Shown here one piece after another: positions 1-8,181 of a stretch of 64,000 nucleotides of DNA (its first letter is position 1; every line of letters begins with the position of its first letter). The notes under the pieces were generated by a model. That model worked only from the letters and a program-made list of their open reading frames with translations. It searched no databases and was not told where the DNA came from. Source of the DNA: an uncultured Eubacteriales bacterium. GTDB taxonomy: Bacteria; Bacillota; Clostridia; Oscillospirales; Acutalibacteraceae. The DNA is taken from assembly GCA_934466515.1 (NCBI GenBank), contig CAKSLH010000002.1, positions 258,155 to 322,154 on the forward strand. Direction: 5' to 3'. The translations under genes were made by a program, and so were the position numbers.

Positions 1-1
1 T

Positions 2-91
2 AATTTAATAGTTTTAAAGGGTGAAATTATAGGCGGAGATATTTCTTCAAGAGAGCTTTCGGGATTTATGCTTCCGCTTTTTGAAAAATGA
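2..91 (+). CDS. C-terminal end of an unidentified protein (cut by window edge)
   Basis: An open frame enters from the left edge and ends at a TGA 12 bases before the ATG of the pseudouridine synthase gene. The 29 visible residues (NLIVLKGEIIGGDISS... ending LFEK) do not contain a motif I recognise. The close spacing suggests that it is cotranscribed with the next gene. No function is proposed. Confidence 0.5.
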   Translation, partial: NLIVLKGEIIGGDISSRELSGFMLPLFEK

Positions 92-103
92 TACGGAGCA
101 AAA

Positions 104-811
104 ATGGACAGATTAAGACTTGATAAATTTCTTTCAAATCAGCTGAATATATCGAGAAGTGTAATAAAAAATCAGATAAAAAAGGGCTCGGCTGAGGTTA
201 ACGGCAGGAAAATCTGCGACCCGTCGGTTATAATTGACGCAGATTCGGACAAAGTTTTATATGAGGGAAAAGAAGTAAGCTATAAAAAATATATCTATAT
301 TATGATGAATAAGCCGGCAGGAATTCTGTCCGCAACTGAGGACAAGTCTAAAAAAACGGTAATTGATATAATTCCCGAAGACTTAAAAAGAAAAAAGCTT
401 TTTCCCGTAGGCAGACTTGATAAGGATACAACGGGACTGCTTATCATAACCGACGACGGTGAGTTTTCCCATAAATGTATATCGCCCGATAAAAATGTAA
501 AAAAGGTTTATACCGCTTTGCTTGACGGCGAGGTGACCGACCGTATGATTGAGGAATTTAAAAAAGGACCCGTTCTTGCGGACGGAACTAAATGTAAGCC
601 TGCTATGCTTAAAAGCTTAGGAAACAAAACCGCGAGAATTACAATTACCGAGGGAAAATATCATCAGATAAAAAGAATGTTCAAAACGGTGGGTTTGGGT
701 GTAGAAAAGCTTCACAGAAATTCGATAGGGGAACTAAAGCTTCCTGACAATCTCGGCTTGGGGGAGTGCATTGAGCTTAAGGACGGCATGGAAAAATTTG
801 CCTTGAAATAG
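104..811 (+). CDS. RsuA/RluB-family rRNA pseudouridine synthase
   Basis: Converts a uridine in ribosomal RNA to pseudouridine in the cytoplasm. The protein has 235 residues: an N-terminal S4 RNA-binding domain (about 2-60, starting MDRLRLDKFLS), then the catalytic core with MMNKPAG at 67-73 and the motif GRLDKDTTGLL (103-113), in which Asp106 is the expected catalytic residue. The motif GKYHQIKRMF further on is typical of the RsuA/RluB/RluE/RluF branch. Length and single S4 domain fit RsuA (16S U516) better than RluB, but sequence alone does not settle the target base. The ATG at 104 lies 12 bases after the preceding stop, behind a weak GGAGC ribosome site. Confidence 0.88.
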   Translation: MDRLRLDKFLSNQLNISRSVIKNQIKKGSAEVNGRKICDPSVIIDADSDKVLYEGKEVSYKKYIYIMMNKPAGILSATEDKSKKTVIDIIPEDLKRKKLFPVGRLDKDTTGLLIITDDGEFSHKCISPDKNVKKVYTALLDGEVTDRMIEEFKKGPVLADGTKCKPAMLKSLGNKTARITITEGKYHQIKRMFKTVGLGVEKLHRNSIGELKLPDNLGLGECIELKDGMEKFALK

Positions 812-890
812 GCTGTTTTAAGGGATTTTTCGGCACTTTTTATTACATTTATTTAATTTGACTAAATTGCCGATAAAAACATTGTGTGAC

Positions 891-926
891 TTGATTATAG
901 AATTTTGGGCACTCATTTGTTATAAT
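891..926 (+). promoter_or_regulatory. Extended -10 promoter for the sugar ABC ATPase gene
   Basis: A perfect TATAAT lies at 921-926, preceded by TG one base upstream (an extended -10). The best -35-like hexamer, TTGATT at 891-896, is 24 bases upstream, too far for normal spacing, so the extended -10 probably carries the promoter. The ATG at 968 follows a strong AGGAGGT at 954-960. Confidence 0.6.
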
Positions 927-967
927 ATTAAAGACATGAAAGGTGTATTTTTTAGGAGGTTGTCGCA

Positions 968-2110
968 ATGGCAAGTTTATCACTTCGTAATGTGTATAAG
1001 CGCTATCCGGGCGGAGTCACTGCCGTATCGGATTTCAATTTGGAGATTAAGGATAAGGAATTCATAATTCTTGTCGGACCTTCGGGATGCGGTAAGTCTA
1101 CCACTCTCAGAATGGTTGCAGGTCTTGAAGAAATTTCTGACGGTGAGATTTATATCGGTGATCGCTTGGTTAACGATGTCGCACCTAAGGACCGTGACAT
1201 TGCGATGGTTTTCCAGAACTACGCACTTTATCCTCACATGACCGTGTTTGATAACATGGCTTTCGGTCTTAAATTAAGAAAGACCCCGAAGGATGAAATC
1301 AAGCGCCGTGTTGAAGAGGCTGCAAGAATTCTTGATATCGAGCATCTCTTAGAGCGTAAGCCTAAGGCTTTGTCCGGCGGTCAGCGTCAGCGTGTTGCTC
1401 TCGGCCGTGCTATCGTTCGTGAGCCTAAGGTATTCTTACTTGATGAGCCGCTTTCTAACCTTGACGCTAAGCTCCGTGCTCAGATGCGTACCGAGATTTC
1501 AAAGCTTCATCAGCGTTTAGGTACAACATTTATTTACGTTACACACGATCAGACCGAGGCTATGACCATGGGTACAAGAATCGTTGTAATGAAAAGCGGT
1601 TTAATTCAGCAGGTTGATTCTCCGCAGAACCTTTATCTCTATCCCTGCAACCTTTTCGTTGCCGGATTTATCGGTTCTCCGCAGATGAACTTTATTGATT
1701 CCGTACTCGTTAAGGACGGAGACGATTTCTTCGTTGAATACGGTTCTGAAGATACTAAGACCAAAGCCGGCGTTAAATTCAGAATTAAGCTTCCGGCTTC
1801 TAAGAATAAGGATAACTGCCTTGACGCTTATGCAGGCAAGGAAGTTATTATGGGTATCAGACCTGAGGATATTCACGATGAGCCCGATCTTATCGAAACC
1901 TATGCTGACGGCAAGGTTACAGCTAATGTTGAAGTAACCGAGCTTATGGGTGCTGAAACCTATCTTTATATGAACAGTGAGGACAACGCTATTAACGCAC
2001 GCGTTTCTCCGACCTCTACAGCAAAACCGGGCGATACAATCACAATCGCTATGGAGCCTGCTAAGATTCACCTGTTTGATAAAGAAACAGAGCTTACGAT
2101 CTGCAATTGA
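968..2110 (+). CDS. Carbohydrate ABC transporter ATPase, MsmX/UgpC/MalK type
   Basis: Cytoplasmic ATPase of the CUT1 sugar-importer class, 380 residues. Walker A GPSGCGKST is at 37-45, Q-loop Gln83 is in VFQNYALYPHM, the signature LSGGQRQR starts at 135, Walker B VFLLDEP is at 155-161, and the switch His193 is in VTHDQTEAMTMG. A C-terminal TOBE/MalK-like regulatory region fills about 240-380 (MGIRPEDIHDEP). No permease or binding protein lies nearby, and the gene has its own promoter and terminator. This is how the multitask ATPase MsmX, which serves several sugar importers, is organised in Bacillus. The shared role is inference. The codon use (many cgt, ctc) looks like that of a highly expressed gene. 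Confidence 0.92.
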   Translation: MASLSLRNVYKRYPGGVTAVSDFNLEIKDKEFIILVGPSGCGKSTTLRMVAGLEEISDGEIYIGDRLVNDVAPKDRDIAMVFQNYALYPHMTVFDNMAFGLKLRKTPKDEIKRRVEEAARILDIEHLLERKPKALSGGQRQRVALGRAIVREPKVFLLDEPLSNLDAKLRAQMRTEISKLHQRLGTTFIYVTHDQTEAMTMGTRIVVMKSGLIQQVDSPQNLYLYPCNLFVAGFIGSPQMNFIDSVLVKDGDDFFVEYGSEDTKTKAGVKFRIKLPASKNKDNCLDAYAGKEVIMGIRPEDIHDEPDLIETYADGKVTANVEVTELMGAETYLYMNSEDNAINARVSPTSTAKPGDTITIAMEPAKIHLFDKETELTICN

Positions 2111-2124
2111 TTTTATAAAATTTC

Positions 2125-2157
2125 AAAACCGTCTGAATTTATTCAGACGGTTTTTTT
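2125..2157 (+). terminator. Rho-independent terminator after the sugar ATPase gene
   Basis: An 11-bp stem (AACCGTCTGAA at 2127-2137, partner at 2142-2152) with a 4-base loop is followed by a run of seven T. It lies 15 bases after the stop codon. Confidence 0.92.
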
Positions 2158-2162
2158 ATTAC

Positions 2163-2191
2163 TTGAATTATTTGTCCGAAAATAGTATAAT
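2163..2191 (+). promoter_or_regulatory. Sigma-A promoter for the tepA-ftsK operon
   Basis: TTGAAT at 2163-2168 and TATAAT at 2186-2191 are separated by exactly 17 bases, right after the previous terminator and about 50 bases ahead of the ATG at 2244. Confidence 0.8.
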
Positions 2192-2243
2192 TAAAATGTA
2201 TTGTTACTCAATTCCTTCAAATAATAAATGCGGAGGGATAGTA

Positions 2244-2939
2244 ATGAGTAATACCAAGAAAAAAGAAACAGCTTTGGCTGACGCCGAAAAGCAGGCTGAG
2301 GTTATTAAGGAAACGGGAAGCGTAACCGCGTTTGACGGAAAGCATAGAATTCACTGCCTTACAATAATAGGAGAAATTGAGGGTCATACGGTTTTGCCGG
2401 AGCAGAGCAAAACTACAAAGTATGAGCATGTTATTCCCCAGCTTATTGCAGTGGAAGAAAGTAAGGAAATAGAGGGTCTTTTGCTTATTCTTAATACCGT
2501 CGGCGGCGATGTTGAAGCAGGTCTTGCAATTGCGGAGCTTATCGCGGGAATGAAAAAGCCTGTTGTTTCTTTTGTTTTAGGCGGCGGACATTCAATAGGT
2601 ATTCCGCTTGCGGTATCTGCTAAGAGGTCATTTATAGCGCCTTCCGCTACAATGACTCTTCATCCTGTCAGAATGACGGGTCTTGTAATCGGCGTTCCTC
2701 AGATGATGGAGCATTTTTCAAAAATGCAGGATAGGATTACAGGATTTGTCACATCTCATTCGGGAATTACGAAAAGAAGATTTACCGAGCTTATGATGAA
2801 TACCGGAGAGCTTGTAACCGATGTCGGCACTGTTTTAAACGGCAGGCAGGCGGTAGAAGAAAAGCTTATAGATTCTCTCGGAACTCTTAAGGATGTTATA
2901 AAATGCCTTAACGATATGTGTGAAACAGGAAAAAAATGA
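2244..2939 (+). CDS. tepA: ClpP-like serine protease, TepA family
   Basis: Protein of 231 residues with the crotonase/ClpP fold. Recognisable parts are TVGGDVEAGLAIAELI (substrate-strand region), GGGHSIGIPLAV (Ser of HSIG at the nucleophile position) and MTLHPVR (His at the catalytic position). The frame is open further upstream to 1977, but that would run through the terminator and promoter; the ATG at 2244 follows GGAGGG at the right distance and gives the normal family length. In Bacillus the homologue TepA (translocation-enhancing protein) lies next to spoIIIE, and the same order is seen here. The cellular substrate of this family is not well defined. Confidence 0.85.
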   Translation: MSNTKKKETALADAEKQAEVIKETGSVTAFDGKHRIHCLTIIGEIEGHTVLPEQSKTTKYEHVIPQLIAVEESKEIEGLLLILNTVGGDVEAGLAIAELIAGMKKPVVSFVLGGGHSIGIPLAVSAKRSFIAPSATMTLHPVRMTGLVIGVPQMMEHFSKMQDRITGFVTSHSGITKRRFTELMMNTGELVTDVGTVLNGRQAVEEKLIDSLGTLKDVIKCLNDMCETGKK

Positions 2940-2957
2940 ATTTTTAAATATAATAAA

Positions 2958-2973
2958 GGCCGCTTTTGCGGCC
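2958..2973 (+). other. Short G+C-rich hairpin between tepA and ftsK
   Basis: GGCCGC and GCGGCC are separated by a TTTT loop, 18 bases after the tepA stop and about 10 bases before the ftsK ribosome site. No T-run follows, so it is not a normal terminator; it could shield mRNA ends or affect ftsK initiation. Confidence 0.5.
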
Positions 2974-2995
2974 GAAAACCGTGGGGAGTACATAT

Positions 2996-5380
2996 ATGGC
3001 GAAAAAAAGGAAAAATACGAAAGCGAATGCCAAAAGACAGCTCTATTCTATAATAGGGTTTGCCTTTTCGCTGTTTTTTATGTTTGTCGTTTTTATAAAG
3101 GGTGAAAATGTCTGGACCTCTATGCATAATATTATGTTTAGTCTTTTCGGAATAACGGCGTTTGTATTACCTGTTATAACAGGCGTGATTTCCGTTCTTG
3201 CGGCGTGCAATAAAAATAGTACTGCGGTCAAGGTAAGAATTTCGGAGATTTCCGTTCTTGTCCTTTTTATAGGCTCGCTTATTGATACTATCGCGAATTT
3301 TACCGACGGGCTTACATTTAACGCCCATTGGGATAAGCTTTGGAACGCAGGAAGTGTTTTAAAGGAAGCTGTTAAAGGCGGCGGAGTTTTAGGCTCGCTT
3401 GTTTCTCACCCGCTAAGCGCAGGCTTCGGAAAAACAGGAGCTATTATAACCCTTTCAATTCTGATTTTTGTCCTTGTTATGGTTATAACGGGAACTACTC
3501 TTCTTAAGCTTTTTAAAACGGTTTCAAAGCCCTTAAAGGCTGTTTCTGCTCAGACAAAGGAAACATTTTCTCAGAATGATGAAGAAGAACAAAAGGGAAA
3601 GCTTCGCATAATCAAGGGCTTTGATGTAGATGTTCCTGTGGACGATATCCCCGAAAAGCGGTCTGCGGAAAGGAAGAGACCTCTAAGCGAAATTCAGAAA
3701 AAGGTTGTAGATACATATAACGGCGAGGACGGTGCGGATAGCAGTGCTGAGGCGGTAAACGAAATTAAGCCCGTTGTTTCCTCAACCGATGTTAATGATG
3801 CGCTTGACGCCGCAAAGGAAGAAACCGCAAAGCCCGAAAAGATTACAGTCGATTTTCAGGCGGAAACCGAAAAGGTTTCAAATGAAATTGAAGATAACGA
3901 TGTGATAAGGTGCTACAGATTTCCGCCTGCAGAGCTTTTAAAGGCTTCAAATTCCGTAAGCGCAAAGGCGCTTAATTCCGAGCTTGAAACCACCGCTCAG
4001 CATTTGGTGGAAACCCTTAAAAGTTTTAATGTTGAGACCCGTGTCGTTGATATCAGCCGCGGACCGACGGTAACGAGATATGAGCTTCAGCCCTGCGCAG
4101 GCGTCAAAATAAGCAAGATTACAAACCTTGCCGACGATATTGCGCTTAACCTTGCATCGGCAGGAGTAAGAATTGAGGCACCTATTCCGAATAAAGCGGC
4201 TGTCGGAATTGAAGTGCCGAATAAAACAAGCGCCGTTGTAGGCGTCAGGGAAATTATTGAATCAACAGCGTTTACTGCCTCTAAAAGCAAGCTTACGGTT
4301 GCTATGGGCAGAGATATCGGCGGTAATATAGTTGTCGCGGATATCGCAAAAATGCCTCACGGACTTATCGCAGGCGCTACAGGCTCGGGTAAATCCGTTT
4401 GCATTAACTCAATTATAATGAGTATTCTTTATAAGGCTTCGCCGGATGATGTCAAGCTTCTTATGATTGACCCTAAGGTTGTTGAGCTTGGCGTTTATAA
4501 CGGAATTCCGCACCTCCTTGTGCCTGTTGTTACCGACCCGAGAAAGGCGGCAGGCGCGCTCGGCTGGGCGGTAAGCGAAATGGAAAAAAGATATCAGATG
4601 TTCGCCGACCGTTCGGTGCGTGATATTGAGGGTTATAATAGGGTAGTCGATACCTTGGTTGACGAGCCCGAGGTTCGCAGAATGCCGCATATTGTTATTA
4701 TAATTGATGAGCTTGCCGACCTTATGATGACCGCGCCTCACGAGGTTGAAGACTCTATAAACCGAATTGCGGCTAAGGCGAGAGCCGCAGGAATGCATCT
4801 GCTTATAGCAACACAAAGACCGTCGGTCGATGTTGTAACGGGCGTTATTAAAGCAAATATTCCCACACGAATTGCATTTGCCGTTTCCTCTCAGATTGAC
4901 AGCCGAACTATCCTTGATACCGCAGGTGCCGAAAAGCTTCTCGGCCGCGGCGATATGCTGTTCAGCCCCGTAGGCTCATCAAAGCCTAAAAGAATTCAGG
5001 GCTGTTTTGTAAGCGACACAGAGGTTGAAAAGGTAGTAGAATTCGTTAAAAAAGAAGGCAAAACCGATTACAGCGACGATATTATGGTGGAAATCGAGCG
5101 TCAGGCGGCTGTTGAAAAACAGAAAAGCACAGGACTTGCCGAGGACGGACCCGATTCCGACCCCATGCTTGAGGACGCTATTAGAGTAGTTGTTGAAAAC
5201 GGACAGGCTTCTACCTCTCTTTTGCAGAGAAAATTAAAGCTTGGCTATGCGAGAGCCGCAAGAATTGTTGATGAAATGGAAGAACGCGGTGTTGTAGGAC
5301 CGTATGAGGGCTCAAAGCCGAGAAAGGTTCTTATAACAAAGGAACAGCTTATGGAGCGAGAAGCGGCGAGTGAAGAATGA
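2996..5380 (+). CDS. ftsK: FtsK/SpoIIIE DNA translocase
   Basis: Membrane-anchored hexameric motor that pumps chromosomal DNA through the division or sporulation septum. Of 794 residues, four membrane helices lie at about 17-35, 45-70, 80-101 and 148-170. A charged linker follows (about 175-300), then the motor with Walker A GATGSGKS (460-467) and Walker B HIVIIIDELADLMM (around Asp571). The C-terminal gamma winged-helix domain (about 720-785, LLQRKLKLGYARAARIVDEM) reads oriented sequence motifs. The ATG at 2996 is preferred over an in-frame ATG at 2966 because GGGGAG at 2983-2988 precedes it by the right distance. In a spore former this protein probably serves as SpoIIIE. Confidence 0.95.
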   Translation: MAKKRKNTKANAKRQLYSIIGFAFSLFFMFVVFIKGENVWTSMHNIMFSLFGITAFVLPVITGVISVLAACNKNSTAVKVRISEISVLVLFIGSLIDTIANFTDGLTFNAHWDKLWNAGSVLKEAVKGGGVLGSLVSHPLSAGFGKTGAIITLSILIFVLVMVITGTTLLKLFKTVSKPLKAVSAQTKETFSQNDEEEQKGKLRIIKGFDVDVPVDDIPEKRSAERKRPLSEIQKKVVDTYNGEDGADSSAEAVNEIKPVVSSTDVNDALDAAKEETAKPEKITVDFQAETEKVSNEIEDNDVIRCYRFPPAELLKASNSVSAKALNSELETTAQHLVETLKSFNVETRVVDISRGPTVTRYELQPCAGVKISKITNLADDIALNLASAGVRIEAPIPNKAAVGIEVPNKTSAVVGVREIIESTAFTASKSKLTVAMGRDIGGNIVVADIAKMPHGLIAGATGSGKSVCINSIIMSILYKASPDDVKLLMIDPKVVELGVYNGIPHLLVPVVTDPRKAAGALGWAVSEMEKRYQMFADRSVRDIEGYNRVVDTLVDEPEVRRMPHIVIIIDELADLMMTAPHEVEDSINRIAAKARAAGMHLLIATQRPSVDVVTGVIKANIPTRIAFAVSSQIDSRTILDTAGAEKLLGRGDMLFSPVGSSKPKRIQGCFVSDTEVEKVVEFVKKEGKTDYSDDIMVEIERQAAVEKQKSTGLAEDGPDSDPMLEDAIRVVVENGQASTSLLQRKLKLGYARAARIVDEMEERGVVGPYEGSKPRKVLITKEQLMEREAASEE

Positions 5381-6297
5381 AACCTGATAAAATTAAAACT
5401 CTTTCAAAGGTATTCGGCACAATCCTTTGTATTTCCCTTATTTCAGCATTTCTTTTGTATCTGCTTTCGGGAAATTATAAGGATTATACCGCAGTTTCTT
5501 CGGATTCAAGTCTTGTAAACGCGGAAGATACCGTTTGCTTTACGGATGTCGGTCAAGGCGACTGCACTTTAATTTACAGTCGCGGAAGAACCGCGCTGAT
5601 TGATACCGGAACTCCCGAAAGCGCGCACAAGCTTTGTAAAAGCTTACGGTCAAAGGGAATTAAGACTATAGACGCACTTATAATAACTCATTTTCATGAC
5701 GACCATTACGGCGGAGCAAACGAAATAGCCGAAATGTTCGAAATCAAAAATCTCATTATGCCCGATATGGCTAAGACCGATGAAAACATTGCGGATGTTA
5801 CCGAGCTTAAGAAATCCGTTCTTGCAGAGGAAAACGAAGTTTATGTTGCAAGAAAGGGAATGAATTTCAGCGTCGGCAATTTCAATTTGACAATAGTCGG
5901 CTATTATCCCGATTTGTCCGAGGAAAATGACAGGTCGCTTTGTATTATGGCGGAAAACAAGGGCAAAAGAATTCTTTTCACGGGCGACGCTTCCTCCTCT
6001 GTTGAGGAAAGACTGCAAAATGACGGAATTGACCTTAACTGTGATATTCTTAAAATCGGTCACCACGGCAGCAGCTCTTCCACCTCTGAAAATTTCCTTT
6101 CAGCTGCCTCGCCTGACTATTCGATTATCTCCTGCGGAGAGAATAATATTTACGGCCATCCGCATAAGCTTCTTCTTGAAAGACTGACAACTCATAAATC
6201 CGATATCTACCGCACCGATAAAAGCGGCGATATTGTATTTGAGCTTAAGGACGGAAAAATCACCGATATTCAGAAATCTTCGCCCAACGAAGGCTGA
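5377..6297 (+). CDS. Membrane-anchored ComEC-like metallo-beta-lactamase-fold protein
   Basis: 306 residues. One N-terminal membrane helix (about 12-31) is followed by an MBL domain resembling the C-terminal domain of the competence protein ComEC: FTDVGQGDCTLI (55-66), the metal motif HFHDDH (105-110), LFTGDASS and ILKIGHHGSSSSTS. The domain probably acts outside the membrane. The gene overlaps ftsK by four bases (ATGA), so the two are translationally coupled. The ComEC channel domain itself is absent, so a DNA-uptake role is not shown; a nuclease or phosphodiesterase activity is possible. Confidence 0.8.
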   Translation: MKPDKIKTLSKVFGTILCISLISAFLLYLLSGNYKDYTAVSSDSSLVNAEDTVCFTDVGQGDCTLIYSRGRTALIDTGTPESAHKLCKSLRSKGIKTIDALIITHFHDDHYGGANEIAEMFEIKNLIMPDMAKTDENIADVTELKKSVLAEENEVYVARKGMNFSVGNFNLTIVGYYPDLSEENDRSLCIMAENKGKRILFTGDASSSVEERLQNDGIDLNCDILKIGHHGSSSSTSENFLSAASPDYSIISCGENNIYGHPHKLLLERLTTHKSDIYRTDKSGDIVFELKDGKITDIQKSSPNEG

Positions 6298-6301
6298 TTT
6301 T

Positions 6302-6337
6302 ACGGCAATTCTACTTACGGTAGAATTGCCGTTTTTT
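6302..6337 (+). terminator. Terminator of the tepA-ftsK-MBL operon
   Basis: A perfect 13-bp stem (6302-6314 with 6320-6332), loop TTACG, is followed by a T-run to 6337. It starts five bases after the stop codon. Confidence 0.95.
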
Positions 6338-6344
6338 ATTCTAT

Positions 6345-6373
6345 TTTACTTTTTTCATATTTAGAATTATTAT
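6345..6373 (+). promoter_or_regulatory. Possible promoter for the DegV gene
   Basis: TTTACT at 6345-6350 and TATTAT at 6368-6373 are 17 bases apart. The stretch up to 6420 is very A+T-rich and holds other TATAAT-like hexamers, so the exact promoter is uncertain. Confidence 0.4.
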
Positions 6374-6469
6374 TTATAAGAATAGGATGATTTAAAATTA
6401 TAATTATAATATAATAATTTCGTAGTTTTAAGCGGCGAAAATAATTAAACCGCGGAACGGAGAAATGTT

Positions 6470-7363
6470 ATGTCAGAAAAATTTATTCTATCCTGCGAAT
6501 CAACTGTTGATTTGCCTTATGATTATGTTACCGGAAGAGATATTTCGGTTCTGTTTTATACCTATCAGGTTGACGGAACGGAATATGTCGACAATATGGG
6601 AAGAGACAAAGCGGAGCTTGAAAGATTTTATGGGTTTATAAAAGAGGGCAAGGTTCCTACCACCTCTCAGATTAACGAGTATACCTATCTCGATTATTTT
6701 GATAATCTGCTTGCAAAGGGCGATGTTTTGCATATCGCTTTCGGCTCGGGAATGACGCCGTCTGTCAATAACGCAAGAAAAGCGGCGGAAACTCTTAAGG
6801 AAAAATATCCCGAAAGAAAGTTTATTATTGTCGATTCGCTTTGCAGCTGCTGCGGATACGGACTTATTGTTGATTCTGTTGCCGACTTCAGAGATACCGG
6901 TGCTGACTTGGAGGAAACCGCAAAATATGCGGAGGAAAACTGTACAAGGGTCTGCCATCAGTTCTTTTCTACAGATATCAAGTATTTTAAAAGAAGCGGA
7001 AGAGTTTCGGGACCTGCCGCAACAGTCGCTTCGATACTCGGCATTTGCCCCATAATGCACCTTGATCTTCAGGGCAAAATCGTGGCTTACGATAAGGCAA
7101 GAGGCAAGAAAAATGCCGTTAATGCTACCGTTAATGAAATTTTGGAGCAGGCAGATAACGGTAAGGATTATGACGGAAAATGCTTTATCGGCCAGTCAAA
7201 CTGTATGGAAGACGCGCTTATGACCGCGAGCGCTCTTGAAAAGGCAATGCCAAATCTTAAGGGCAAAATAAAAATATTTGATATCGGAACTATTATTGCT
7301 TCGCATTGCGGTCCCGGAACCGTTGCGGTGTTCTTCTTCGGCACAAAGACTCATGTCGATTAA
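6470..7363 (+). CDS. DegV family fatty-acid-binding protein
   Basis: 297 residues. DegV/FakB proteins bind a fatty acid and can present it to the kinase FakA for phosphorylation and use in phospholipid synthesis. Seen here: the N-terminal strand ending SCESTVDLP (8-16), KVPTTSQIN (61-69, lipid carboxylate-binding threonine/serine loop), the GSGMTPSVNNAR loop, and a C-terminal HCGPGTVAVFFFG. A GGAG ribosome site precedes the ATG. No fakA-like gene is in the window, so pairing with a kinase encoded elsewhere is inference. Confidence 0.88.
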   Translation: MSEKFILSCESTVDLPYDYVTGRDISVLFYTYQVDGTEYVDNMGRDKAELERFYGFIKEGKVPTTSQINEYTYLDYFDNLLAKGDVLHIAFGSGMTPSVNNARKAAETLKEKYPERKFIIVDSLCSCCGYGLIVDSVADFRDTGADLEETAKYAEENCTRVCHQFFSTDIKYFKRSGRVSGPAATVASILGICPIMHLDLQGKIVAYDKARGKKNAVNATVNEILEQADNGKDYDGKCFIGQSNCMEDALMTASALEKAMPNLKGKIKIFDIGTIIASHCGPGTVAVFFFGTKTHVD

Positions 7364-7375
7364 GCTTAAATTTAA

Positions 7376-7418
7376 ATTAAAAAAAGCTCTTCTCGGAAAA
7401 ATACCGAGAAGAGCTTTT
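7376..7418. terminator. Bidirectional terminator between the DegV gene and livF
   Basis: A perfect 15-bp stem (7382-7396 with 7404-7418) has a seven-base loop. On the minus strand it ends in a run of seven T and so closes the liv operon; on the plus strand it follows the convergent degV gene with a shorter T-run. Confidence 0.88.
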
Positions 7419-7464
7419 AATGTTCTGTTGAAAATCAAAACCTTTTTTATATTTTTTATCTTTT

Positions 7465-8181
7465 TTATTTGCTTTTTCCGAGATAAGCTTCTTTAACGGA
7501 TTCATTGCGTAAAAGCTCTTCGCCTGTTCCGGAAAGTGTTATGCTTCCTGTTTCGATTACAAAGCCGTAATCCGCGATTTTAAGAGCCATGTTAGCGTTC
7601 TGTTCAATAAGAAGAACCGTTATTCCGCTTTCATTTATTGTTTTGATAATATTGAAAATATCCTTAACAACCAACGGGGCAAGTCCTAAAGAAGGCTCAT
7701 CCATCATGATAAGCTTGGGTCTGGCCATAAGCGCTCTGCCGACGGCGAGCATTTGCTGTTCTCCGCCCGAAAGAGTTCCTGCAAGCTGCCAGTGACGCTC
7801 TTTAAGACGGGGGAAAAGAGAATAAATATATTCGATATCGTCCGAAAGATTGTCCTTTCTTAAATATGCGCCTATTTTCAGGTTTTCAAGAACCGTAAGG
7901 TTAGGAAATACCTTTCTTCCCTCGGGTACTAAAGTTACTCCTCTTGAAACTATCTTATCTGGAGAAAGACCTAAGATGTTTTCATTCTCAAAGATTATCT
8001 CTCCGTTTTTCGGCTTGACAGTGCCTGCGATTGAACGCAGAATTGTTGACTTTCCTGCGCCGTTTGCACCGATAAGGGTTATTATTTTACCCTTTTCAAC
8101 ATAAAAGGAAATATCGTTTACAGCCTTTATTCCGCCGAAATTGACGCTTAAATCTTTTATTTCAAGAATTTTCTCACTCAT
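7465..8181 (-). CDS. livF: Branched-chain amino acid ABC transporter ATPase LivF
   Basis: Second ATPase of the Liv importer, 238 residues. It has Walker A GANGAGKST (38-46), the signature LSGGEQQMLAVGRAL, Walker B LIMMDEPSLGLAP typical of LivF, and LLIEQN. The frame is open 32 codons further upstream, but that part lies inside livG and has no ribosome site; the start at 8181 (MSEKILEIKDLS) matches the family. It overlaps the end of livG by eight bases. It is the last gene of livJHMGF and is followed by a terminator. Confidence 0.93.
   Translation of the reverse strand: MSEKILEIKDLSVNFGGIKAVNDISFYVEKGKIITLIGANGAGKSTILRSIAGTVKPKNGEIIFENENILGLSPDKIVSRGVTLVPEGRKVFPNLTVLENLKIGAYLRKDNLSDDIEYIYSLFPRLKERHWQLAGTLSGGEQQMLAVGRALMARPKLIMMDEPSLGLAPLVVKDIFNIIKTINESGITVLLIEQNANMALKIADYGFVIETGSITLSGTGEELLRNESVKEAYLGKSK

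Noticed and set aside
858..1067. 69-codon plus-strand frame before the sugar ATPase gene
   Set aside because: It covers the promoter and overlaps the real gene in another frame; it has no family signature.
1977..2243. Long upstream extension of the tepA frame
   Set aside because: It would pass through the preceding gene, its terminator and the tepA promoter. The ATG at 2244 has a proper ribosome site.
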